Of a DNA stretch of 54,924 nucleotides, positions 8,480 through 16,050 are shown piece by piece (the first letter of the stretch is position 1; each line of letters starts with the position of its first letter). The DNA lies in the NCBI GenBank assembly GCA_020848435.1, contig JADLAC010000040.1:1-54924 (forward strand), read 5' to 3'. A program made the position numbers and the translations under genes. Under the pieces are notes generated by a model, which had not been told where the DNA came from, did no database searches, and saw only the letters and a program-made list of their open reading frames with translations. The stretch is from Burkholderiales bacterium (lineage in GTDB: Bacteria; Pseudomonadota; Gammaproteobacteria; Burkholderiales; WYBJ01).

Positions 8480-9664
8480 TCAGGTCACGCGCTCGAGCGC
8501 CATCGCCGTGGCTTCGCCGCCACCGATGCACAGCGCGGCGACGCCGCGCTCGAGATCGTATTTTTGCAGCGCCGCCAGCAGCGTGACCAGGATGCGGGCA
8601 CCCGATGCGCCGATCGGATGGCCCAAGGCGCAGGCGCCGCCGTGCACGTTGACCTTGTCGTGCGCGATCCCCAATTCTTGCATCGCCGCCATCGTGACCA
8701 CGGCGAAGGCTTCGTTGATCTCGTACAAGTCCACCTCGCCGGCGCTCCAGCCGGTGCGTTCGAGCAGGCGCCGAATCGCGCCGACGGGGGCGGTGGTGAA
8801 CCACGCCGGGGCCTGCGCGTGGGTCGCATGCGCGACGATGCGTGCGAGCGGCGCGACACCGCGCCGCTGCGCCTCGTCTTGCGGCATCAGCACCAGTGCG
8901 GCCGCGCCATCGGATATCGAGCTCGAATTCGCTGCCGTGACCGTCCCGTCCTTGCGAAAGGCCGGCCGCAGGCTCGGGATGCGTTCAAGGTTCGCCTTGA
9001 GCGGCTGCTCGTCCTGCGCAACCTCTCTTTCGCCCTTGCTCGAGCGCAAGGTCACCGGCACGATCTCGGCGGCGAAGCTGCCGTCCTCGATCGCCCGCTG
9101 CGCGCGCGTGAGCGAGGCGATGGCGAAACGATCCTGGGCCTCGCGCGTGAAGCGGTAATGCTGGGCGCAGTCTTCGGCGAAACTTCCCATCAGCCTGCCG
9201 GGGTCGTAGGCATCTTCCAGCCCGTCGAGGAACATGTGGTCCTTGACCTCGCCGTGGCCCAGGCGCATGCCCGCGCGCGCCTTGGGTAGCAGGTAGGGCG
9301 CGTTGGACATGCTTTCCATGCCGCCCGCGACCATCACGCGGTTATTGCCGGCCCGCAGGCAATCGTGTGCCAGCATGGCGGCTTTCATGCCCGAGCCGCA
9401 CATCTTGTTGATCGTGGTGCACCCGGTCGATTGCGGCAAGCCCGCGCCCAGGCTGGCTTGCCGCGCCGGCGCCTGGCCTTGGCCGGCGGGCAGCACATTG
9501 CCCATGATGACTTCGTCGATGCATTCGCCGGTGAGGCCGGCGCGTTCGACCGCGGCGCGAATCGCGGCTGCGCCAAGCGTGGCGGCGCTCGCGCTCGCAA
9601 GCTCGCCGAGAAAGCCGCCCATGGCGGTGCGGGCGGCTGATGCGATGACGATGGGATCGTCCAT
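8480..9664 (-). CDS. Acetyl-CoA C-acyltransferase (thiolase)
   Basis: A 394-residue thiolase of normal length. The nucleophilic cysteine is C89 in [12 protein letters not shown]. The general-base histidine is H349 in [12 protein letters not shown], and the second catalytic cysteine is C379 in [14 protein letters not shown] is present before the histidine ([20 protein letters not shown]). The protein either condenses two acetyl-CoA or cleaves acetoacetyl-CoA. Next to HMG-CoA lyase, cleavage of acetoacetyl-CoA made from acetoacetate would finish leucine breakdown. The gene is first of the visible minus-strand cluster, and 63 bp separate it from the HCCA-isomerase gene. The start ATG lies 16 bp after a small ORF. 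Confidence 0.92.
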   Translation of the reverse strand: MDDPIVIASAARTAMGGFLGELASASAATLGAAAIRAAVERAGLTGECIDEVIMGNVLPAGQGQAPARQASLGAGLPQSTGCTTINKMCGSGMKAAMLAHDCLRAGNNRVMVAGGMESMSNAPYLLPKARAGMRLGHGEVKDHMFLDGLEDAYDPGRLMGSFAEDCAQHYRFTREAQDRFAIASLTRAQRAIEDGSFAAEIVPVTLRSSKGEREVAQDEQPLKANLERIPSLRPAFRKDGTVTAANSSSISDGAAALVLMPQDEAQRRGVAPLARIVAHATHAQAPAWFTTAPVGAIRRLLERTGWSAGEVDLYEINEAFAVVTMAAMQELGIAHDKVNVHGGACALGHPIGASGARILVTLLAALQKYDLERGVAALCIGGGEATAMALERVT

Positions 9665-9680
9665 GACCTATTCTCCAGCG

Positions 9681-9815
9681 CTATCGAGATGTCCGCGCCG
9701 CGCCACGGGGACAGACCACGTTGATCTCGTAATAGTCCGGCGTCGTCGCGTCCCGGGCGAGCTCGGCCCAGCGACGCACGAGCGCCTCCCGCGTCAGCGT
9801 GAGCTCGGCGAGCAT
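9681..9815 (-). pseudogene. Small ORF, possible remnant of a Uma2-like gene
   Basis: A 44-codon ORF starting with ATG after AAGGGTGGT, encoding LTREALVRRWAELARDATTP followed by DYYEINVVCPRG. The pattern of a short helix, then RW..L..D...PDYYEIN resembles the beginning of Uma2-family (restriction-endonuclease-like) proteins, but the rest is missing and the frame closes just before the thiolase start. It could be a truncated 5' relic or a short leader peptide. The family resemblance is from memory and weak. Confidence 0.3.
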
Positions 9816-10037
9816 CAGGCACCACCCTTCGATTGCGCCGCCATGCGTCCAAGTATAGGCGGATCGCAGGCGCGGCGACAGGACCGTGCACGGCGGCGCC
9901 GATTGGCAGTACCATCGCCGGCCGGGCGCCTCGGCGCGCGCGGCGGCGGCGTCGGGTTCGGAAAGATCAAGGATCGGCTACCAGCCGTCGCAAGCAAGGC
10001 GCGACGTTGTCACAGATTTGCCGCAGGAAGGTTGAGC

Positions 10038-11030
10038 ATGAAAGCTGTCCTCGTTCGGGAGTTCGGTCCGCCGGAGAGCATTCGAGTCGAAGAGTTCGCC
10101 CCGCCCAGCGTGGGCGATACGCAAGTGGCGGTGGAGGTACACGCGGCGGGCGTGAACTATCCCGACTTGCTCGTCATGGCGGGTAAGTACCAGATCCTGC
10201 CGCCGCGTCCTTTCATCGCCGGCAAGGAGTGCGCAGGCATCGTGATCGCGGCCGGCAAGTCGGTCACGACCTGCAAACCGGGTGACCGCGTGCTCGCCTG
10301 GATGGAATACGGCGCCTTCGCCGAGCAGGCGCTCGCCGAGCAGGACAATTGTTTCGTCATCCCGCAGGAGATGCCGTTCACCGAGGCGGCATGTTTCGGG
10401 CTGGTCTATCAGACGGCGCACTTCGCGCTGGTTGCGCGCGCGAACGTCAAGCCGGGCGAAATCGTGCTCGTAACCGGAGCGACGGGCGGCGTCGGTCTTG
10501 CCGCCGTGCAACTCGCCAAGGCGTTCGGCGCCACGGTAGTGGCCGCGGTCAGCACGAAAGAAAAGGCGGCTATCGCACGCGAGCAGGGCGCCGACCACGT
10601 GATCGACGTGAGCGTGCCGAACTTGCGCGACGGTCTGCGCGAGCAGTTGCGCGCCGTCACCGGCGGCCGCGGCGCCGACGTGGTGATCGAACAAGTGGGC
10701 GGCGATGTCTTCGACGCGAGCCTACGCGCGCTCGCCTGGAGCGCGCGCCTGGTGGTGGTGGGTTTCGCCGGCGGGCGCATCGCGGAAGTCAAGACCAACT
10801 ATCTGCTGGTGAAGAACATCGCCGTGATGGGGCTGCAAATCAGCGACTATCGCGACCAGCACCCTGCGCTCATGCGGCGGGTGATGAATGAGCTGTTCGA
10901 GCTTTATCGCCAGGGCAAGGTGCGACCGCTCGTAAGCGTCACCTATCCGTTGGCGGATTTCGCGGCCGCATTCGCGGCGATCGTCGAGCGCAAGGCCATA
11001 GGCAAGCTGGCACTGGCGCTGAAGGACTGA
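10038..11030 (+). CDS. NADPH:quinone oxidoreductase family (zinc-free MDR)
   Basis: A 330-residue medium-chain dehydrogenase/reductase of the quinone oxidoreductase type. The N-terminal GroES-like domain opens MKAVLVREFGPPESIRVEE and has GVNYPDLLVMAGKYQ in place of zinc ligands. The Rossmann motif VTGATGGVGLAAVQLAK is at about 145-161, followed by GADVVIEQVGGDVFD and VVVGFAGGRIAEVKTNYLLV. No structural zinc cysteine cluster is seen. The ATG at 10038 follows AGGAAGG. An upstream in-frame extension exists but has no ribosome binding site and reads as antisense to the thiolase. It is probably cytosolic and reduces quinones or enoyl groups with NADPH. Confidence 0.9.
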   Translation: MKAVLVREFGPPESIRVEEFAPPSVGDTQVAVEVHAAGVNYPDLLVMAGKYQILPPRPFIAGKECAGIVIAAGKSVTTCKPGDRVLAWMEYGAFAEQALAEQDNCFVIPQEMPFTEAACFGLVYQTAHFALVARANVKPGEIVLVTGATGGVGLAAVQLAKAFGATVVAAVSTKEKAAIAREQGADHVIDVSVPNLRDGLREQLRAVTGGRGADVVIEQVGGDVFDASLRALAWSARLVVVGFAGGRIAEVKTNYLLVKNIAVMGLQISDYRDQHPALMRRVMNELFELYRQGKVRPLVSVTYPLADFAAAFAAIVERKAIGKLALALKD

Positions 11031-11072
11031 TCTCGACCGAGCGAGCGCGCGTCCGGCTTGGCGCGAGCGGCG

Positions 11073-11081
11073 TGATATTCT
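11073..11081 (+). promoter_or_regulatory. Candidate extended -10 promoter for the Bug-crotonase operon
   Basis: TGATATTCT contains the extended -10 form TGnTATTCT 49 bp before the Bug gene start. No good -35 hexamer is at 16-18 bp spacing, which extended -10 promoters can tolerate. It is placed in the only gap upstream of this operon. Confidence 0.4.
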
Positions 11082-11129
11082 GTTTCGGGCAACGCCGATC
11101 GAGGTTGCGGCGCGGAGGAGGATGACACG

Positions 11130-12107
11130 ATGAGAACGATGCGTGCTTGCGTGGCCGCGGTGCTTGCGGCTCTCGCGCCCGTCGCTGCCCTGGGACAGGG
11201 CGCGGCGGAGAGCTTTCCGACTCGACCGGTGCGCTGGATCGTTCCGGTCGCTCCTGCCGGCACCACCGACATCCTGTCGCGGCTGATCGGTGCGCGCCTG
11301 CACGACATGTGGGCCCAGCAGGTCGTGATCGACAATCGTCCCGGCGGCGCATTCGTGACCGGCACCGACCTCCTTGCCAAGTCCGCGCCCGATGGCCATA
11401 CCGTCGGCATGCTGCTGTCGCCGCACGCGGTCAATCCGTTCGTCATGAAGAAGCTGCCGTACGATTCGGTCAAGGATTTCCAGCCCGTCACCCTGGTTGC
11501 CATCGTTCCCGGCGTGCTCACCATGTACCCGGGGGTGCCGGCGAAGAATCTGAAGGACATCATCGCGCTTGCCAAGGCGAAACCCGGCACGCTCAATTAC
11601 GGCTCGCCGGCGCCGATGACCTCGGGCCACTTGTCGATGGAGTTGCTGAATCTCATGATGGGCATCCAGATCACTCACATTCCCTACAAGGGGGGCGCGC
11701 CGGCGATGGCCGCGACGATATCGGGCGAAGCGCACATGATGATCAGCGGACCGGCCACGGTGCAGTCGAACGTCAAGGCGGGCAGGCTGCGCGCGATCGC
11801 CGTCACCACCGCGCAGCGCTCGCCCGGCATGCCGGACGTGCCGACCTTCCAGGAGTCGGGCGTGCCGGGATTCGACACCTACGAGTGGTATGGCGTGTTC
11901 GCGCCGGCCGGCATCCCGCAACGCGCCCTGGACAAGCTCAACCGCGACATCGCCGCCATCGTTCACATCAAGGAGGTGAGCGAGCGCATGAACGCCATGG
12001 GCTGCATTCCCAAGACCAGCACGCCGCGCGAGTTCTCGGCTTTCGTGCAAAGCGAAATGGACAAGTGGGGCACGCTGGCGAAGAAAGTGAACCTGCAACC
12101 CAACTGA
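11130..12107 (+). CDS. Bug/TctC-family periplasmic solute-binding protein
   Basis: A 325-residue tripartite tricarboxylate transporter (Bug/TctC) receptor. A Sec signal peptide (CVAAVLAALAPVAALGQG) runs to about residue 26. The mature protein begins FPTRPVRWIVPVAPAGTTD, the family's first strand and ligand loop, then VVIDNRPGGAFVTGTDLLAK, and ITHIPYKGGAPAMAATISG for the second lobe. A strong Shine-Dalgarno sequence (GGAGGAGG) precedes the ATG. No TctA/TctB membrane subunits are nearby, as is common for the expanded Bug families of Burkholderiales. Two crotonases follow in the same operon, so the ligand is probably an organic acid that enters a CoA-ester pathway. Confidence 0.92.
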   Translation: MRTMRACVAAVLAALAPVAALGQGAAESFPTRPVRWIVPVAPAGTTDILSRLIGARLHDMWAQQVVIDNRPGGAFVTGTDLLAKSAPDGHTVGMLLSPHAVNPFVMKKLPYDSVKDFQPVTLVAIVPGVLTMYPGVPAKNLKDIIALAKAKPGTLNYGSPAPMTSGHLSMELLNLMMGIQITHIPYKGGAPAMAATISGEAHMMISGPATVQSNVKAGRLRAIAVTTAQRSPGMPDVPTFQESGVPGFDTYEWYGVFAPAGIPQRALDKLNRDIAAIVHIKEVSERMNAMGCIPKTSTPREFSAFVQSEMDKWGTLAKKVNLQPN

Positions 12108-12154
12108 TGCCGCGGCCGGCGGATGCGGCAGAAGGACGAACGAAAGGCGAGCAG

Positions 12155-12913
12155 TTGACCGAGAGCATTCTTTACCAGGTGAGCGAGCGGGTCGCGACCC
12201 TCACGCTCAACCGCCCGCAGCGCAAGAATGCGCTCGATCAGGCGGCGCTCGATGCGCTGGTCGAGCGTATCGGCGAAGCGCGCGGCGACGATGGCGTCTG
12301 GATCCTGGTGATACGCGCCGCCGGCGGCGATTTCTGCGTCGGCCAGGACATCAAGGAGCTGTCCGACAAGGGCAACCAGGGAGACTATTTCGAGCCGGTC
12401 TTCCGTGCCCTCAAGCGCACCTATAAGCCGGTGCTGTGCGCGGCCCAGGGACTGTGCCTCGCCGGCGGCGCGGGGATACTGATGGGCGCCGACATCCGCA
12501 TCCTGGGCAGCAGCGCGCGCCTGGGCTGGCCGCATGCGAAGATCGGTCTGTGCTCGATCGGCGCGCCCTCGACGCTCGCGCGCATGGTACCGCTCAACCT
12601 CGCCCTGGAATTGATGTTCACCGGCGATTACCTCGACGCGCAGCGTGCCTTCGCCCTGGGCCTGGTCAACCACGTGGTCGCGGAGGCGGACTTCGACGTG
12701 GAGATCGCGCGCATCGTCGCGAAGGTGTCCGCCAACGCGCCGCTCGCGCAGCGCGCGATGAAGCAAGCGACGCTCACCACGCTCGACCTGCCGTACGAGC
12801 AGGCGCTGGCGCAGGCGCATGCGATCCTGGACCGCACGATGCTCACGCGCGATGCGCGCGAAGGCATGCGTGCCTTCGTCGAGAAGCGGCAGCCCGATTG
12901 GCAGGCGCGATGA
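12155..12913 (+). CDS. Crotonase-superfamily protein, tandem copy 1
   Basis: A 252-residue crotonase-fold acyl-CoA enzyme. The start is taken as TTG at 12155, because MTESILYQVSERVATLTLN then aligns end to end with the ATG-initiated neighbour MTDEILYGVSERVARLSLN and both proteins become 252 residues long. An ATG at 12107 overlapping the Bug stop would add 16 residues with no counterpart. The oxyanion loop GDFCVGQDIKEL is intact. Neither classic hydratase glutamate is present: the GGGCE position reads GGAGI and the QPE position reads GWPHAK. Simple enoyl-CoA hydration is therefore unlikely; isomerisation, hydrolysis or decarboxylation is possible. Confidence 0.85.
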   Translation: MTESILYQVSERVATLTLNRPQRKNALDQAALDALVERIGEARGDDGVWILVIRAAGGDFCVGQDIKELSDKGNQGDYFEPVFRALKRTYKPVLCAAQGLCLAGGAGILMGADIRILGSSARLGWPHAKIGLCSIGAPSTLARMVPLNLALELMFTGDYLDAQRAFALGLVNHVVAEADFDVEIARIVAKVSANAPLAQRAMKQATLTTLDLPYEQALAQAHAILDRTMLTRDAREGMRAFVEKRQPDWQAR

Positions 12914-13668
12914 CCGACGAGATTCTCTACGGGGTAAGCGAGCGCGTGGCGCGCCTGAGCTTGAACCGTCCCGAGCGGCGCAACGCGTTGACGCAGGCGG
13001 GCCTGGATGCGCTCGCCGCGCGAATCGACGAGGCCGGCGCCGACGCCGAGGTCTGGGTCATCGCCATTGCCGCGCTGGGCGAGGATTTCTGCATCGGCCA
13101 GGACCTCGCCGACTTGAGCCGCAAGGATCGCAGCGGCGATTTTTTCGCGCCGGTGCTGCGGGCGCTCGATCGTGCGGCCAAGCCGGTCGTGTGTGCCGCC
13201 CGCGGCGAGCTGCGCGGCGGCGGTGCCGGCGTCCTGCTGGGCTCGGATATTCGCATCCTCGGCCGCAGCGCGCGCATCGGCTGGCTGCACGCGCGCATGG
13301 GGATCGCTTCGATCAGCGGACCGGCCACGCTCGCGCGCGTGCTGCCGAAGAACATCGCCTACGAAATGATGTTCACCTGCGACTATCTCGACGCCGAGCG
13401 CGCCTACGCGCTGGGGCTCGCGAATCACGTCGTCGCCGACGACGCGCTGGCGGCGAAGCAGACCGAAGTGGTCGCGAAGATTCTCGCCAATGCGCCACTG
13501 GCGACCCGCGCCATGAAGCACGCGACCCAGAGCACGCTCGAGCTGCCTTACGATGAGGCCGTGGCACGCGCCCGAGCGATCCTCGAAGGGCTCATCGGCA
13601 GCGAGGACGCCAAGGAAGGCTTGCGCGCGATGCGCGAGGGCCGCACGCCGCACTGGACGGGGCGTTAG
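12910..13668 (+). CDS. Crotonase-superfamily protein, tandem copy 2
   Basis: A 252-residue paralogue of the preceding gene, overlapping its stop by 4 bp (ATGA), so translation is coupled. It shares RVARLSLNRPERRNALTQAG, the oxyanion loop EDFCIGQDLADLS, GARIGWLHARMG-type sequence and the C-terminus EGRTPHWTGR with copy 1, and clearly arose by tandem duplication. The hydratase glutamates are again absent (GGGAGVLLGSD, GWLHARMG). Keeping two divergent copies of equal length suggests either a hetero-oligomer or two related steps. The solute-binding protein genes on both sides tie it to uptake of an acid. Confidence 0.85.
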   Translation: MTDEILYGVSERVARLSLNRPERRNALTQAGLDALAARIDEAGADAEVWVIAIAALGEDFCIGQDLADLSRKDRSGDFFAPVLRALDRAAKPVVCAARGELRGGGAGVLLGSDIRILGRSARIGWLHARMGIASISGPATLARVLPKNIAYEMMFTCDYLDAERAYALGLANHVVADDALAAKQTEVVAKILANAPLATRAMKHATQSTLELPYDEAVARARAILEGLIGSEDAKEGLRAMREGRTPHWTGR

Positions 13669-13828
13669 CGTTGCGCCGCGGCCGGGATTTCCCCTCTCGG
13701 CGCAGGCGGGGAACGCCCTGGCGCTGGCATCGGTCCGGCGAGCCGGCGCGGCGAGCCCGGCGCAGCGTCCCACCGGCGCCTGATGCGTGCCGGCGGGCCG
13801 AGTGCGATCGGCTGCAAGGAGCCATCGA

Positions 13829-14920
13829 ATGACCGGGAAGAACGCAGTACGTCGCGATCGCAGCTACCCAGCCGCGCGCGTGCAACGACGCCGAGGCTCC
13901 CTCGGCCGCGATGCTCGGGGCCGCCAGCGCGATCTCGTCGCGAACCCGCGGTGGCTGCTGTCGGCCGTGGCCTGCTCGACATTGATCTCGATCTCTCATG
14001 GCCAGGCGCACGCGCAGTCCGCGTCTTGGCCGGCCAAGCCGATCCGTTTGGTCGTGCCGTACCCGGCCGGAGGCCCTACCGATATCGTTGCTCGACTGAT
14101 TTCGCCGTCGATGTCGGAAGGGCTCGGGCGCCAGATCGTGATCGAGAACCGCGGCGGCGCCGGCACGCTGATCGGCACCGAGCTCGTGGCGAAGGCGCCC
14201 CCCGACGGCCATACCCTGCTGCTGGTGACGAGCACCATCTCGATCAATCCGAGCACGTACAAGAATCTGCCGTACAACACGATGCGCGACCTGGCTCCGG
14301 TCACTCTGGTAAGCTCGATGCCACATACGGTGATCGCACATCCGTCATTGCCCGCGACGACGCTGCCGGCATTGGTGCGCCTCGCCAAGTCCCGCCCGGG
14401 TCAACTGCTCTATCCTTCCTCCGGCATCGGCAGTGCGAACCACCTCGATGTCGTCCTTCTCGCCCGTCGCTTGGGGATCGAGGTTACGCACATCCCGTAC
14501 AAAGGCTCGTCGCAGTGGCAAGCCGATCTCATGACGGGCAACGTTCACTTCGCGCTCGCGAGTCCGCTGGGCTCGCTGCCCTTGGCGCGCAACGGCAAGG
14601 TCCGCCTATTGGCAACCACCGGCGCCGAGCGGCTGCCGATGATGCCGGACATTCCCACCGTGGCCGAGTCCTTGGCGCCGGGTTACACGGCCGACAACTG
14701 GTTCGGCATGTTCGCCCCCGCCGGCACGCCGCCCGAGATCGTGGAGCGCGTGCATCGCGAAGTGGTGAAGACGCTGGCGATTGCGGCCATCCATTCGAAA
14801 TTCGTCGACTCCGGCACGCAGCCCGCCGGCATGTCGCCGGAGGCGTTCACCAAGTTCTTTCGCAGCGAGGTCGAGAAGTGGGCGCAGGCCGTGAAGCTCG
14901 CTGACATCAAGATCGAGTAA
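13829..14920 (+). CDS. Bug/TctC-family periplasmic solute-binding protein
   Basis: A 363-residue Bug receptor, longer than its relatives because of an arginine-rich N-terminal extension of about 42 residues before the hydrophobic core WLLSAVACSTLISISHG and a cleavage region HAQSAS. The mature part shows WPAKPIRLVVPYPAGGPTD, IVIENRGGAGTLIGTEL and VTHIPYKGSSQWQADLMTG. The ATG at 13829 follows AAGGAG at 8 bp; an upstream ATG at 13787 lacks such a site. The long basic n-region is unusual for a Sec signal, and a start further downstream cannot be excluded. It probably belongs with the crotonase operon, 160 bp upstream. Confidence 0.88.
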   Translation: MTGKNAVRRDRSYPAARVQRRRGSLGRDARGRQRDLVANPRWLLSAVACSTLISISHGQAHAQSASWPAKPIRLVVPYPAGGPTDIVARLISPSMSEGLGRQIVIENRGGAGTLIGTELVAKAPPDGHTLLLVTSTISINPSTYKNLPYNTMRDLAPVTLVSSMPHTVIAHPSLPATTLPALVRLAKSRPGQLLYPSSGIGSANHLDVVLLARRLGIEVTHIPYKGSSQWQADLMTGNVHFALASPLGSLPLARNGKVRLLATTGAERLPMMPDIPTVAESLAPGYTADNWFGMFAPAGTPPEIVERVHREVVKTLAIAAIHSKFVDSGTQPAGMSPEAFTKFFRSEVEKWAQAVKLADIKIE

Positions 14921-15087
14921 GCCTTAGCGCGGACGCCGACGATCTTGTGCGCGCTGCGCGCGGGCCGCACGCCGCTGCGCTGGACGCGCCGTTGGCGTTA
15001 CGCCGCCGGCGGCGTTTTCGGCCATAATCGGCGGCCGCGGTGGTGCGCACTCCTCGCGCTCGCGGCGCCGCCATCACAGGAGGTCAC

Positions 15088-15855
15088 ATGGATCTGGGAT
15101 TGAAAGGCAAGATCGTCGCCATCACTGGCGGCAGCGAAGGCATCGGCCGCGCCACCGCGCTGCGTTTCGCCATGGAAGGCGCGAATGTCGCCTTGCTGGC
15201 GCGGCGCGCCGAGCCCTTGGCCAAAGCGGCCAGCGCCATCGAGGCGCTCGGCGTGCAGGTGCTCGCGGTGACGGGTGATGCCACCAAGGACATGGCCCGT
15301 TTCATCGCCGAGACGCTCAAGCGCTTCGGGCACATCGACGTGCTGGTCAACAACGCCGGCGGCTCGGCCCAGGCGCCGTTCGACAGCATCGACGAAGCCG
15401 CGTGGCGCGCCGATATCGACGTCAAGCTGATGGCGCCGATCGAAGGCGTGCGCTGCGTGGTGCCGCACATGAAGAAGCAAGGCGGGGGCAGCATCATCAT
15501 GCTTACGATGGCCGCCGCGGCCACGCCCGGCGCCAATCAACTGCCCACCGTCGTGAGTCGACAGGCAGGCGCCACCCTGGCCAAGGCGTTGTCCAAGGAG
15601 CTGGCGCCGCACAATATTCGCGTCAACGTCGCCTGCGTGGGCAGAATCAAGACCCCCCAGCAGGAGCGTACGGCGAAGCGCCTCGGCCGCAGCGTCGAGG
15701 AACATTACACCGCTACTGCCAAGACGATCCCGCTCGGGCGCATGGGCGAACCCGAGGATCTCGCCAATGCGATCGTGTTTCTCGCCTCCGACGCAGCCAA
15801 TTACGTGACCGGCACCTGCATCAACGTCGACGGTGGCATCTCGGGCGTGCTGTGA
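15088..15855 (+). CDS. SDR-fold protein lacking the catalytic tetrad
   Basis: A 255-residue short-chain dehydrogenase/reductase fold. The cofactor motifs are intact: TGGSEGIG at 13-20 and NNAG at 88-91, and the end TGTCINVDGG is classical. The catalytic tetrad is not intact. By alignment with FabG from memory, Asn becomes K113, Ser becomes M141, Tyr becomes T154 and Lys becomes R158 (LPTVVSRQAGATLAKAL where YxxxK is expected). The ATG at 15088 follows AGGAGG. It may bind a nucleotide without doing standard hydride transfer, or may use another mechanism. A second such protein lies at 25085-25873, also next to a Bug gene. Confidence 0.88.
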   Translation: MDLGLKGKIVAITGGSEGIGRATALRFAMEGANVALLARRAEPLAKAASAIEALGVQVLAVTGDATKDMARFIAETLKRFGHIDVLVNNAGGSAQAPFDSIDEAAWRADIDVKLMAPIEGVRCVVPHMKKQGGGSIIMLTMAAAATPGANQLPTVVSRQAGATLAKALSKELAPHNIRVNVACVGRIKTPQQERTAKRLGRSVEEHYTATAKTIPLGRMGEPEDLANAIVFLASDAANYVTGTCINVDGGISGVL

Positions 15856-16050
15856 TGCGTGACTCTTCGCACGCGTCACTGAGCGGCGCGGGCGCGACGC
15901 GCCAATCGACCAGGACAGGATTTCGCCTTTGATCAGTCCGGCGCTCCTCAGTGCGCTCATACGCGCGTATTCTGTATACGATTCTGCACAGTCAAGGCAC
16001 GGTCATTTTCGGCCCAGGAGGACGCCGGAGCTGCGATAGTCCGAGCGATG

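Noticed and set aside
6207..8804. 865-codon frame joining the carboxyltransferase to upstream sequence
   Set aside because: The upstream part is another frame of the thiolase and HCCA-isomerase genes. The real start is ATG 7814, overlapping the isomerase stop.
15974..15979. GTATAC as a GntR-type operator (TCTGTATACGA)
   Set aside because: It lies between convergent genes, far from any start codon, with only a short imperfect dyad.
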